Assembly: GCA_022661535.1 (NCBI GenBank)
Contig: JAKULF010000016.1
Span: 1 to 64,000, forward strand
DNA: 64,000 nt
Source of the DNA: Eutypa lata
Lineage: Eukaryota > Ascomycota > Sordariomycetes > Xylariales > Diatrypaceae
Direction of reading: 5' to 3'
The notes under the pieces were generated by a model. The model made no database searches. It was given only the letters and a program-made list of their open reading frames with translations, and was not told the origin of the DNA. A program made the position numbers and the translations under genes. This document shows, one piece after another, positions 23,706 to 36,012 of this stretch (the first letter of the stretch is position 1; each line of letters starts with the position of its first letter).

Positions 23706-26700
23706 ATGTCACCCTACATGATGTCTGGTGACTCGTCTGAGCCAGACGAGCCACAGAAATCATCTTACGAGCCTATTGCCATATGTGGTATAGGTAAGTC
23801 CTCACTCCATCTCAAGACGTAAGGCCCCAATTGCTTACTACAGTTTCAGGCTGTCGCCTACCCGGACAGTCCTCGAATCCTCGCGCTTTTTGGGAACTCC
23901 TATCAGCCGGACGATCTGCCACTGGCCAGGTCCCTGCCTCGAGATTCAATATCGATGGGTTCTATCATCCCGAAGGCAGAGAACGCCCTGGTAGCATGGA
24001 CACGAAGGGAGGCTATTTTCTCGATGAAGATCCACGTCAATTCGAGAACTCCTTCTTCAACATTAATAATCTCGGTCAGTTATCGACCAACATGAGCAGT
24101 ATCGAGGGACTCCTCACTAATAATGAGCAGAGGCGACATATATGGATCCACAACAGCGAAAACTTCTTGAAGTGGTATACGAATGTCTGGAGAACGCCGG
24201 TGTCCCTTTGGCCAAAGCCTCGGGGTCTAACACGGGATGTTACGTTGGAAATTTTACTTTCGACTACATGGTCATGCAAATGCGTGACCCAGACTAGTAG
24301 GAAACCCCAAGCAATCTTAGAGGCCTAAGTAGACCCAAGTGCTGATGAGAAGCTTAGCTTGAGCCGATATTCGGCTACAGGATTGGGAACAACCATCCTG
24401 TCGAACCGCATCAGTCACATCTTCAACCTCATGGGACCTAGGTAAGCTGGTTTTGAGAGAAAATTCTTGATAAAGTAGCTCACAGTTATCAACAGCTTTG
24501 TCCTTGATACAGCTTGTTCATCATCTCTCTACTGCCTCCACGCCGCCTGCACAGCACTTGACAAAGGCGAGTGCCACGCTGCAATTGTAGCTGGCGCGAA
24601 CCTGATCCAATCGGCCGAACAACACATGGCCACAATGAAAGTAGGCGTCCTCTCTGGAACTTCCGCTTGCCACACATTTGACACTTCTGCCGATGGCTAC
24701 GGCCGAGGCGAGGGTATTGGAGCTCTATATGTAAAGAGACTAAGAGACGCTTTGAGAGATGGAGACCCCATCCGTAGCGTGATCCGCAGCTCGGCTGTCA
24801 ATGCGTAAGTACAAAATACCACCGAAGCTAGGGAAATTATGAGCTGTACTAATCCTGTGGCAGCAATGGCAATACTCCCGGCATCAGTCTACCAAGTGCC
24901 ATTGGCCAAACCGCCGTTATTCGCAAGGCCTTAGAGAGTGGGGGCATTCTTCCTGAAGATATCACTTACGTGGAATGCCACGGAACCGGCACCAAGGTCG
25001 GAGATGCCATTGAACTTGATGGCTTGGCGAGCGTCTTCAAGCGGACGCCGGAACAGCCACTCTATATTGGCTCTGTGAAGAGTAATGTTGGTCACTCCGA
25101 AGCTGCGAGTGGCATCTCTAGTGTGATTAAAGCAACGTTGTCCTTGGAGCATGGCAAGATCCCCCCTACTCATGGATTGAAGAACATCAATCCGAAGCTA
25201 AAGCTTGAAGAGAGAAACTTCAAGATTCCGACGGAGACGATTGAGTGGCCAGGTGACTCTGATCGTGTAAGACGCATTGGTGTCAACTCTTTCGGTTATG
25301 GTCAGTTGTCCAGAACTCCAACACCCAAACGAGCGGGATTATTTCTCTTGACAGTAGGGCACAGCTGACTAGATAATAGGCGGGGCCAATGCTCATGTGA
25401 TCATTGAAGAGGCACCGCAGAGGCTGAAGGGGTTGAGGAACCCTTCATTACAATCTTCTGTGATTCTGCCACTATCAGCTGCGACGAGCGCCTCTCTCGA
25501 AGCTCGAAAGGAGGATTTTGCGAATTACGCCTTTGGCGAAACGGAGCTTGAAGACCTTGCTTACACCCTCTGCTTGCGGAGATCGCAGTTACCTGAACGT
25601 GGATTCCTATTAGCGTCCCGCAATCAAACTATTGCCGAAGCCTTTACGAGTCAGCCTTTCATAACAACGCGTAATGCAGTCAGCAGCGCTCTCTCCTTGC
25701 CGTTCGCCTTTGTCTTCACAGGGCAAGGCTCCCAGTGGCCAGGCATGTGCCGCCAGCTGTTTTACGAGTTTGAGATTTTCCGAGATGCCATCCTGGAGAT
25801 GGAATCGGCCCTGAAAGAAATACCGCATGCCCCCGAGTGGCTGTTGACAGATGCAATATTCAGCACCGACGACCCCACCCGCATTCATAAGCCAGAGCTA
25901 TCCCAGCCCTGCTGCACGGCGATTCAAGTGGCACTTGTGCGTCTCTTGGCATCCTGGGATATCTTCCCCGGCGTGACGGTTGGTCATTCTTCGGGCGAGA
26001 TCGCGGCTGCATTTGCGGCGGGACACCTCTCCACCGCGGAAGCGATCGTCATTGCATACTATCGTGGGCACTGTGCCGCGAGGAACACCCAAGCCGGGGC
26101 CATGATGGCTGTTGGCTTATCAGAGACTGAGGCCGCAGAAGAAATCTCCGCCACCGGGCTTGGAGGACAGGTCTGTGTCGCGTGCGTCAACTCCCCGGAA
26201 GGCGTCACGGTCTCTGGTGATGAGGAGTCCATTGATCAGTTGCTGGAGGGTCTACAACAGAGGAAGATATTTGCACGGAAGCTCAAGACTGGCGGCCAGG
26301 CCTACCATTCACACCACATGCTGGCCCTCGGCAAAGAGTATCAGGACCTGTTGGACCGGGTCTTGCACACTTTGAAGGCCTCTATCACTCAGCCAGCGGG
26401 TGCTCCCCTCGTGTCTTCGGTCACTGGAAAAATCAAGACGTCTGGTTTTGATAGCGCTTATTGGCGCAGCAACCTAGAAAGCCAAGTGCGGTTTTCCTCC
26501 GCAATCGAGCACATCAATAGCATTTCAGAGCACTTTTTTGTTGAAATTGGTCCTCACACCTCCATGGAGCTTCCCATAAAACAGACGCTCGCTGGAGTAG
26601 GTGTAGAGTTGAAGTACGGTGGACCGATCAAGCGCAACTTCAACTCCGCTGAAAAGGCGATGAGCTTCGTCGGAGACCTGTGGCTTCAAGGATTTGAGGT

Positions 26701-29700
26701 GAACTGGTCCAAGGTCAACGTTCTTCATGCCAGTGGGGCCTACAAACCCCCACAAAGCTTACAGAGGGTAGTAACAGATCTTCCCCCATACCGTTTCGAC
26801 TATGGAGAAACGCTCTGGAACGAAAGCCGTGCTAGTTTGGAATACCGCCAACGCAAGTACCCACGTCACGAGCTTTTGGGCTCATTGCTGGCAGGTGGTA
26901 ATGGACATGATTTCATATTCCGTAACGTGCTCAAGGTCGATGATGTGTCTTGGTTGAAGGACCATAAACTGGTGGATACGGTTGTGTTCCCCGGTGCTGG
27001 GTATCTTTGCATGGCCATGGAAGCCGCTCTTCAGGTGAACGATCCGGCCCGTGAGGCGGTGCGAACAGACAAGACCTTTGAGCTTGCAAACGTCAACATC
27101 ACCAGCGCCCTACCTCTCGATCCCGACCGCGCCATCGAGTTGTTCACCTCCCTGCACAAGTCCGCCATCACCAACGCAGCTGCGTCCAAGACCTGGTGGG
27201 ACTGGGCCGTTACCACCTATGACAATGGCCAGTCGACAACCCATGCCTCGGGCTCCATTGCCGTACATGTGCATCCCGAGACTACCCCTGGTTTTCGGTC
27301 CAAGTACGAACCACCGCACAGCGCTCTAGAAACGACGCACAAGCGTGTCTGGTACGAGAGGTTCGTCAAGAGTGGATTGAATTACGGTCCTACCTTCCAA
27401 TCTATCTCCGAATTCCAGACGCCGCGCCTGAAGAACGAGACTTTCGCCAGCGCGACGGCGCCCCTCTTAACAAGCTCGGGAGACACACTGGCCAAATATG
27501 CCGCTCATCCCACCACGTTGGATGCCCTAATTCAGCTAGCCATCGTGTCGACTGCCAAGGGGATTCCCAAGGAAATGCGCGCGTTGGTGCCGACTCGGAT
27601 GTCATCCGTCCTTGTGAGATTTTCACCGGCCGGTTCTGACAAAATGTGTCGAATGAATGCCGAGACAGAGCGTACCGGTTTTGGGTATCACCAGGCCAAC
27701 GCAGAGTTGATCGATCAGGATGGACAGGTCACAGTGCAACTTGATGGATTTCGCCTCTCGGCGTACTCATCGGCCGCCCAAGACCAAGAAGAGGATGTGC
27801 GGCACCCAGTGCTTCGTGTCCTTTGGAAGCCGGACGTCCATGGCCTTGGTTTCATGACCCCAGAAGCTGCCCAACAATATGCGCAGAAATTCGCCAACGA
27901 AGCGCATTCTCCTGTGGCAGACCAGGATCTACTCAAGATGGGAGCCATTTTGGATCTCCTTGCCCACAAGGACCCGACACTGCGCATTCTCGAGGTCGGC
28001 AATGAATCCCACGACTTGACCCTCGCTATCCTCGGACTACTTTCTTCCAAGACAGACTTTAAGCGCCTCTCCGCCTATAGCACGGCGTCTCTTTCTACTG
28101 ATGGCGCTCTGATCGGCGGTGCGGTGAACTTGGAAACCGGAGAACGATCCTCCAAACCCGCTCCAATTGACGGACAGTACGACCTTGTCCTTCTCTTGAC
28201 AAGGGATGAAACCCATATCAGAACTTTCATGACCAAGATCCCTGATTTGATAGCGGAAGATTCGTTCATAATAGCCTTGTGCTCCAGCGAAGGCAGCGGC
28301 GCCATCACCTCCCTGGGACTCGAGACACTTCCAGTCAGTCTCTCTCAGCAGGGACAGCCCACCTTGGTCGTCGCCCGGAAATCGCAAAAGTCACAGCTTG
28401 ACGCGTTGCGGAAGCGCGAGTACCTCATCGTCGAGCGGGGAAGCACAAACCTTGGCTCTGCACTGGAGGATGCACTTCGCAATTTCGGGGTATCTCGTGT
28501 GCGACTACAAGATGTTACTGCTGAGAAGGTTGCAAACGGGACGACCGTCTTCAATCTGTGTGAGCTCGACTCGCCGTTGCTCTCCACGATTTCCGACGAA
28601 GACATGGAAAAGGTGAAGATCATTACTGATAGAGCGTCTTCTTTTATCTGGACAACGAATGGCAATTTTCTGCAGGGCGACAGGCCGGACCATGCCCTCA
28701 TATCGGGTCTCTCACGCGCTCTCATGCTCGAGCAGCCGTCTCTCAAGATCTTTACCTACGACATTGATGAGCCTGCTAGCCACGTCCATGCCACTGCGCA
28801 GCGCCTTGTCGCCCTCCTTTCTCAGACGGGCGAAAAGGTTGACTACGAGTTTGTTCAGCGCCAGAACGTTGTCCATGTCAGTCGGTTCGTTCCGGATGAC
28901 AGTCTCAACGAAACCTTCCGTTCCAGGCAGGGCCTCTCAACTGTTGAATGCACTTTACAAGAGGCTGGTGACGCAAGACTCTCGGTCCGGGAACCTGGGC
29001 AGCTGGACACAATCTATTTCGTGCAGCAGGAGCCAGGAATGCCTATGGGCCCAGAAGAAGTACGCATCAAAGTTGCCTCAGTCGGCATTAATGCAAAAGA
29101 CTATTACGTGCTCGTTGGACGCGTCGACACACCGGACGCTACATGTCAGCTCGAATGTGCCGGTACCGTTGTCGCAGTTGGCTCAGCTGTGACCGACTTC
29201 CGTGCTGGTGACCGTGTCGTTGCGATGGCGCCATCATACTTCGGCTCATACCAAACCTTGCCCCAGTGGGCATGTCACAAACTTGCTGACACTGAAGGCT
29301 TCGACGTTGCCGCTACCTTGCCATTAGTGTTTGCGACGGCCATTCATGCCCTGCATGACCGGGCAAAACTTCGTGCTGGGGAAACGGTTTTGATTCACTC
29401 GGGAGCTGGTGGTGTCGGTATTGCCGCTATTCAACTAGCTCTCCAAGCGGGAGCGGAGGTGGGTTCACAATAAATCTTCAGTTGGCTGAGTAATGTGATA
29501 ACTAGTAACTAACCAATGCGATATCAAACAGGTTTACACAACGGTCTCTTCTGACGAGAAGAAAAAGTTCCTAGTTGAGCGCTTCCAACTCAAGGCATCT
29601 AACATTTTCAGCTCTAGCGATACATCATTCCTCGATAAGATCTTAACGGCGACCTCGGGACGCGGAGTCGACGTGGTGCTCAACTCGCTCACCGGCGACC

Positions 29701-31253
29701 AACTCCACGCGACGTGGAGATGCTGTGCCCCGTTCGGCCGCTTTATTGAGATCGGTAAGGCGGATCTCACCACGTCGGGCCGTCTGGAGATGCAGCAGTT
29801 CCTGAAAGACACCACCTTCTCGGCTTTTGACCTCAGCCACCTCTACCACTCGGACGGCGCCCGGCACCACGAGCTGTGGAAGGGCCTACTCGCACAGGTC
29901 TTCAGCCTGTACCGCGAAGGAAAGATCTCCGCCTTTGAGCCGCTGAAGGTCTTCGGCATCCACGAGATCACAAGCGCCTACCGGTATTTCTCGTCCCGCA
30001 GCCGCATGGGAAAAGTCGCCATCAACCTCGAGTCGGTCGAGGCAGCTATCCAGCTGCAACCGTTGAAACACGCAACGCGGTTTCATAGCGACAAGAGCTA
30101 CGTGATGGTTGGCTGCCTCGGTGGGTTAGGCCGTACCTTTACCCGTTGGATGGTCAGCCGCGGTGCGCGCAAATTCGCTTTCCTCGGCCGATCCGGCACG
30201 GACAAGCCGGCAGCGCGCAGCTTGGTAGAGGATCTGGAGGCGTCCGGTGCCGATTGCGAAGTTGTGCGAGGTGATGTTTGCAACCCTGCGGATGTCGAGG
30301 CTGTGATCACGACCGCTGCCGCCATGGGCCCGATTGGCGGTGCCGTGCAAGCCGCCATGGGCTTGAATGAGGCCATCTTTTCGGCCATGTCCAACAAGTA
30401 TTGGCATACGGGCATCGACCCCAAGGTCCACGGATCCTGGAACATGCTGCGCAGTTTGAAGAAAGACAGCCGGGAGTCGGCCCTGGACTTCTTCTTGATG
30501 ACCTCGTCCGTCTCGGGCAGCGTCGGCACCGCCACCGAGGCCAACTACTGCGCCGGGAACCACTTCCTCGACCACTTCGCTCGCCATCTGCGCAGCCAGG
30601 GCCTCCCGGCGGTGGCTATCGGTTTTGGCATGATTTCGGAAGTCGGGTACCTCCACGACAACCCGGAGATCGAGGCTCTCCTCGCGCGCAAGGGCATTCA
30701 GGCCATCGACGCGGACGAGTTGATCCAGCTGACCGACCTTGCCCTGTCGGCCAATTCCAAGCTGTCCATTGCTCATGCGCACGACGACCTGGCCGTTGCC
30801 CATATCCTTACCGGGATGGAGCCCCACGGCATCAAAGAGCTGCGCAAGAAGGGCTTCGAGGGCACCCAGCCCGCCATGGAAGACCCCCGCGCCAACCTGC
30901 TCGCCAGCGCCCTGGACCCCCACACGAGTGCAGCTGCCACTACTGGAGATCTCCCCGCCGAGGTGGCAGCTCTCGTGCAGTCTGGACAGAGTCTCGCGGA
31001 AGCCGTTCTAAATTTCATCAGAAGACGTTTTGGAAATCTCGTGCTTCTCAAGTTCGACGCCGTAGATGTCAGGAAGCCTCTCGCGCAGTATGGCATGGAT
31101 TCGATGATCGGTGCCGAGTTCAGAATTTGGTTCTACCGAAGTATGCAGGTCGATATTCCTCTCGTGATGCTGTTGGGCTCCTCGTGTACTGTCGAGTCCT
31201 TGAGAGATTTGGCCTTGGATGTCGTCAAAGGCAGGATGGTCAATGGGTCATAG
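23706..31253 (+). CDS. Highly reducing polyketide synthase (KS-AT-DH-psiMT-ER-KR-ACP)
   Basis: Type I iterative HR-PKS, 2375 residues. Exons 23706-23793, 23850-24074, 24131-24296, 24340-24441, 24496-24804, 24864-25300, 25380-29458, 29532-31253. KS (about 22-440) has C201 in DTACSSS, H336 in ECHGTGT and H374 in NVGHSEA. AT (from about 553) has GHSSGE with S646. DH (about 939-1240) has H971 and D1157, but the HxxxGxxxxP motif reads [10 protein letters not shown]. The region 1270-1430 is a methyltransferase remnant reading LEVGNESHD, without the glycine-rich SAM motif. ER has [16 protein letters not shown] has [10 protein letters not shown] and ANYCAGN, and ACP carries S2326 in YGMDSM. No thioesterase or reductase domain follows. 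It should make a reduced, unmethylated chain released with help from partner enzymes. Intron 3 (24297-24339) is only 43 nt and removes two in-frame TAGs. Confidence 0.95.
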
Positions 31254-32481
31254 AGACTATTTATTACACGCCGTTTACTCTCTTTTCACAATATAGACAG
31301 ACAGCTTTATATATATATAAATGGAATGCATAGGACTTAGCCAGCCGATGAGTATCAGGTTGAGCAAACATTGGGAGTAGTCTCGTCACGACTTTTGTCT
31401 AGGAGAACGATAGAATTGGTTCTTGAGAACTCCAGTCACTCTTCTCATCCTCCAAAAGAGCAGTAACTGCCATTGCTACAGTTCATTATAAACTAGACAT
31501 ATTGAAACTCTAAGAAATGTTACATTGATTCCCGACTGGAGTGCATTCTGGACAAATAAGGCCTACGTCCAACAACTTGGCTAAAATCAATCCAAATCAT
31601 GGCTGTTCGGAAGCACCTAGTAGCATCTGATGTTATTACAACTAGAATAATCTGATATGATTGAATTCTGTCTGTTCTCGCTCTAACCCATGTTAGATGC
31701 CGCCAACCCTTACAAATAAACTGTAGCGATGCCTTCTATTTCTTTCTTTTCTTGGTTTTTCTTTGGTGGTGGTAATTTAAGGGGGAGACGTCAGGTACTG
31801 GGCAAGCTAGGTACTTAGTGTGGGTCAGTCGCTAAGATTATAGTCGGGGGGTAAAGCGTTCCGATGTGATCAGTAGTAATGTGTTCTGCTACATAACTTA
31901 AGGTAGGTGGCAATAGATTGCGAGATTCCGATACTAGATCACAGTTGAATTCAAATCTACGGTATGGGTAAAGCACATCTCGGCAATTTAGAACCCGTGA
32001 GTCCATATGATGATGAGAGGTATAGGCTTGGAAGTAAGTACGTACTTAGTTAATCGGCTTTGAAACCCCGACGCTCGGTCACTTCCTAAAAGGGCAACTA
32101 ATCTCTAATTGGTCAGTTTCTTCCTGTTCTTTGTGATACCTCAGTGATACAACATTTGCATGACTTGATTGGTTATGACAACCCATAAACGGAAGGACGC
32201 TTTTTGTGACGCAATAATGTTTTTCTTTTCTTTTTTTCCCTCAAGTATTTATAATGCTTACCAGGCATTCCACTGTCATGTTTGTTTCACTCTAAGGGTC
32301 CGATATATTCATTAAATCCGTAAGTGGACTTTATCACTTGAATCAACCGGACGAATATATATGCAATCGTGTTCGAACACCTCTTTGTCGTAACAAGGCT
32401 CACCGAATTACCGGTTCTTTCCCTATACGCCCATCTTCTCACCTGCTTCATAAGTACCCATATGTAATACTTCCTTTCATC
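31254..32481. other. Intergenic region between PKS and SDR 5
   Basis: 1.2 kb between two same-strand genes: PKS 3' untranslated region and SDR 5 promoter. No TCCCCG box, repeat or credible open frame was found. Confidence 0.4.
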
Positions 32482-33639
32482 ATGCCGGCTACAACCCACC
32501 CCGAATTCAACGGTAATACTGAAGCCCTCGAAGTCGCAAATGCCTTCAGCGAGAGAATTCAAGGAAGGACTGTCCTTGTGACAGGCGGCAATACCGATGG
32601 CATTGGGTTTACTACCTGCCAAGCGTTTGTAAGTTTCCTCTCGTAATAGCCAAGGGAAGAAGAAGAAGGACGAGAAGAAGAAACACTAGTTAACTCCATT
32701 GATTAGGCATCGCAGTCTCCTTCGCATCTCATCATTGCTGGTCGTACTCCGCTGAAGATCCAAAAGTGTATCGACTTACTCAAGGCGCAATACCCTGCTG
32801 TAGACTACCGCTCTCTCATAGTCGATCTCTCCAGCCAAAAGTCTGTTAGAAAGGCTGCCGCTGAGGTTCTGTCGTGGAATGATGTCCCCACGCTCGATAT
32901 CCTGGTCAACAGCGCTGGCGTCATGGGGATCGCAGAACGCACGCTTAGCGAGGATGGCATCGAGATGCATTTTGCCACGAATCACATCGGCCACTGGCTG
33001 CTCACCTGCTCGCTCATGCCGAAACTAATCGCAGCCGCCAAGAAGAACCCCAAGGGAGCTACGCGGGTAATCAACGTCTCGTCCGCCTCGCCTCAGTTCG
33101 CGACCATGCGTTGGAGCGACATCAACTTCGAGAAGGTGAACAAGGACTTGCCCGAGGCGGAGCAACCGAACTATGGGTTTCTCGAGGGCTGGGGTTACAA
33201 AGACGTGCGGAATAAGGCGTACGTCGGCCTCGAGGGCTACAACGTGAGCAAGGTGTCGAATGTGCTGTTCGGAGTCGCAGCGAACAAGCGTCTGTACGAG
33301 AAGTACGGCATCCTCACCCTCGCGGCGAACCCAGGTGTCATACTCACGGAGCTGGGCCGAAACTTCCCACCCGACATCCTGGACGCCATCCAATCGATGC
33401 ACAAGGGGGGCACGTACAGTTTTAGAACTCTGGGTGCGGGGGCATCCACCAGTCTGGTTGCGGCGCTGGATCCAAAGCTAGGGCCCGGGGAGCACTTCCA
33501 TGGCCAGGAAAACTACGGTGCGTACTTGGACGATTGTCAAATCTCGGAGAAGGCTTTGCCTGGGTCTGTCTCGAGTGCCGGAGGTGAAAGGCTTTGGAAG
33601 TTGTCAGAAGAGCTCGTCAAGCAGAAGTTTGAGTTCTGA
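32482..33639 (+). CDS. Short-chain dehydrogenase/reductase, retinol-dehydrogenase/WWOX-like (cluster SDR 5)
   Basis: A 359-residue SDR with two exons, 32482-32628 and 32707-33639 (78-nt intron). Motifs: TGGNTDGIG cofactor loop, DILVNSAG, THIGH-type ATNHIGHW block, NVSSAS, and Y227-x3-K231 in GYNVSK followed by NPGVILTELG. Length and the HFATNHIGHW block place it with the extended fungal retinol-dehydrogenase/light-induced reductase-like SDRs. It lies 1.2 kb after the PKS on the same strand and is the last gene of the putative cluster; the next gene is a conserved RNA-binding protein. Membership in the pathway is inferred from position and from the abundance of SDRs. Confidence 0.88.
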
Positions 33640-36012
33640 GACTCTCGACGAGGATGGCAAAGAGTCACTGGCCACCCAGGTGCGATGGCGGGTATGGAGC
33701 CGATGATGGGGTAGAAGAAGTGGTTGCCCGGTCTGGAGTCATTCGACCATGTGCTGTACACTCCGGCATGGTCGACATGTTATGAGAGACCGGTATATCT
33801 TGAAATAGATCAGTAGGGTATTTCTCAGAGACCAACCGGAGATCAAGTTTACCTTCCGTTTCCTTAAATTTTCTGTGCATGCCTATACTTCGCATAAATA
33901 ATGGTTGAGGCCAACCCGGTATAACCCTAGGCATGACCCTCCTTATTCACAGTGATATCGTAGTCATCCTTTTCATCAAGAGCGAACCCGAAGATCGGAT
34001 CCTCTTATCCGTAACCGCCAGCGAGGTTGTTCCTCGGTCTTCATCGATTGTGAGGATTATTATGAACTCCAACCTAGCAAGTGGGCCGGCCTAGATTCCA
34101 TGACTTGAAACTCAGGGGAACTAGCGTCAAGCGGTTTTGTCGACATTTCTCTCTGCCATCCGAGCCTGTGTTGGGCTTATCACACAGCGAAAGATTCTCA
34201 CTATCTTTGGTTTGCCTATTGATTGATCTATGAGGTGTTTTTTTTAAGTCATTTTGAAGCAAAAATTTCCTACGAGCTAGATCGACGCGAGGCGTGTCTG
34301 GTGAGTGCTTCAAGATTGCCCGCTCAGATGAGTTTTCGGGATTCTGCCTGTGAGACAACAGCCCCCGCCAACGCTACCTATCGTACCATCTCAGCTTAGA
34401 TATGCATCATCCAACCCAATACTTAGAGAATGGTATTAAGGAACTCATAGGTAGATAGTTAAGAACGATCGAACTATCTTCAGGAGAACCTCAAACAGCA
34501 AAGGATAATCGATATCGCCGTAGAGCTTCTGCCAGGGGTGTTCCTTTTGATAGTGTTGGCCATGTTTCTGTTCGCCCAGGTCTCACTCATCTCCGACATT
34601 GGCAAGTTAAGCGTCCCATAGGTAGTGTCAGGTTATTTGGCAGATAGGTGGATACGTCTGACCAGTGACTAACTAGGCGCCGGAAGGAAGGTATAGATAT
34701 GTGACGGCACGAACATAAGGGCTACCAGCTACACCACCAAAAGTGGAAACGTTGTCAGCTCAAGACTAACCGCTTTATGTCACCTCATATAGTACACCTA
34801 CGAGACGCCACTTGGTACCGTGACAAGATAGGGGCGTTACTATCCTTCTATTCTCCTTTTATCCTCCACATAAGCTCTGTTCCTATCTATCACTCTGTAC
34901 CACAACTCGCTACCTAATGCATAGATAATCAGCGGGAGTTTCAGTTTTCTCTCTTGAAGACCTCTTGATGCTCTATAGCCACTTGCTATCGTGGAAAAAA
35001 GTGGTGGTTGTCGCATTTACGGCTTTAAGGAGGTGAAATGATGTAAAAACATGAGGCATCCGTTGAATTACTTGAGGTGACACTCCCCGTTCCGTTACTC
35101 GTCATAAAAAGGGTGTGTCTGCTCCCTTTTGTCAGTTAGACATCACCGTTAATAATGGGTAGTTAAAATTAGGTATAAATGCGTTTATAACTAAATAACT
35201 GCCAGCCAGACGAGAATATTACCTGATTTGCAGCCCCATCAACCTACCTTTTTCCCCCCTTCGGCTTTGTAGTGCATCGTCTGCTCTTATAATAATTCGG
35301 AGTAATTAGGTGGTTTCGTCTTCCACTATGCCAGGCTGTCCGGATCTTCATGGTATCGCCGATATGCTTCTCTGGTGAAGCCCACCTTGTATATATAGTA
35401 GGAGGTAGTCACTTAGGGGGTTATCTTGGCACCTCCTTTAACCTAATAGCCTCGACTAGCTGAGCACCGTAGTTGCTCGTAGAACAATTCTAGAACTGAT
35501 AGAGCGAAAGGGAAGATCATCACTCGCTAGTGGAATCTACGCTCTACCACCTCGCATCTACTTTATAAGATAGGCCTAATGTAATTAAGTACGTAGGTGC
35601 CGTAGAGCAATAGTGGCATTGAACTGCCTTAGACAGGACTTACACACCCTACCTGTAACCTACCAATACTTATTTATATTATTCATAATGCTAGTCACTC
35701 GTTTAACTACGCTACCACATCCCCCATCATCACCAAATAAAGACCAGAATTCTGCAGGACAGCTTAGGCTCAAATTAAGGAGCACGCATAGATTAAGTAT
35801 TCACATCTTCCACATAATGCTACTATAACGCAGACTAAAACGAACTATAGTCTTTTTTTCCTCCCACGATCCCCTTACCCTGCCTTACCGTACCCTACCC
35901 AGCCCTAACCCAGCATAATCGAAACAAAGCCATGCCGAGGACGTACACTTGGGATCTAGAAAGCGTGATTATACGTATACGTACGTAGGTGCGCTGCATA
36001 AATTTCGCTATC
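33640..36012. other. 2.4-kb intergenic region at the cluster's right border
   Basis: No conserved frame was found. Short open frames (about 34074-34358 minus, 35613-35828 plus) have no recognisable motif. CCCTA-like runs at 35871-35915 are too irregular to call telomeric. It separates the cluster from conserved genes. Confidence 0.4.

Noticed and set aside
24291..24300. Tandem TAG TAG in the KS frame as evidence for a PKS pseudogene
   Set aside because: A 43-nt intron with GT/AG ends removes them and restores the conserved RDPDY...RYSATG context, and all downstream phases fit.
27715..28746. Minus-strand frames of 111-133 codons in the PKS
   Set aside because: They overlap the continuous PKS exon 7 and have no independent signature.
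30126..30923. 265-codon minus-strand open frame
   Set aside because: It lies wholly inside the PKS KR/ACP coding region; it is GC-rich antisense shadow with no motif. The plus-strand frame 30401-31333 is likewise a shadow.
35871..35915. CCCTAA/CCCTA-like runs as an internal telomere or telomerase RNA template
   Set aside because: The units are irregular (CCCTTA, CCCTG, CCTTA, CCCTA) with one CCCTAACCC only; there is no array and no other telomerase RNA feature.
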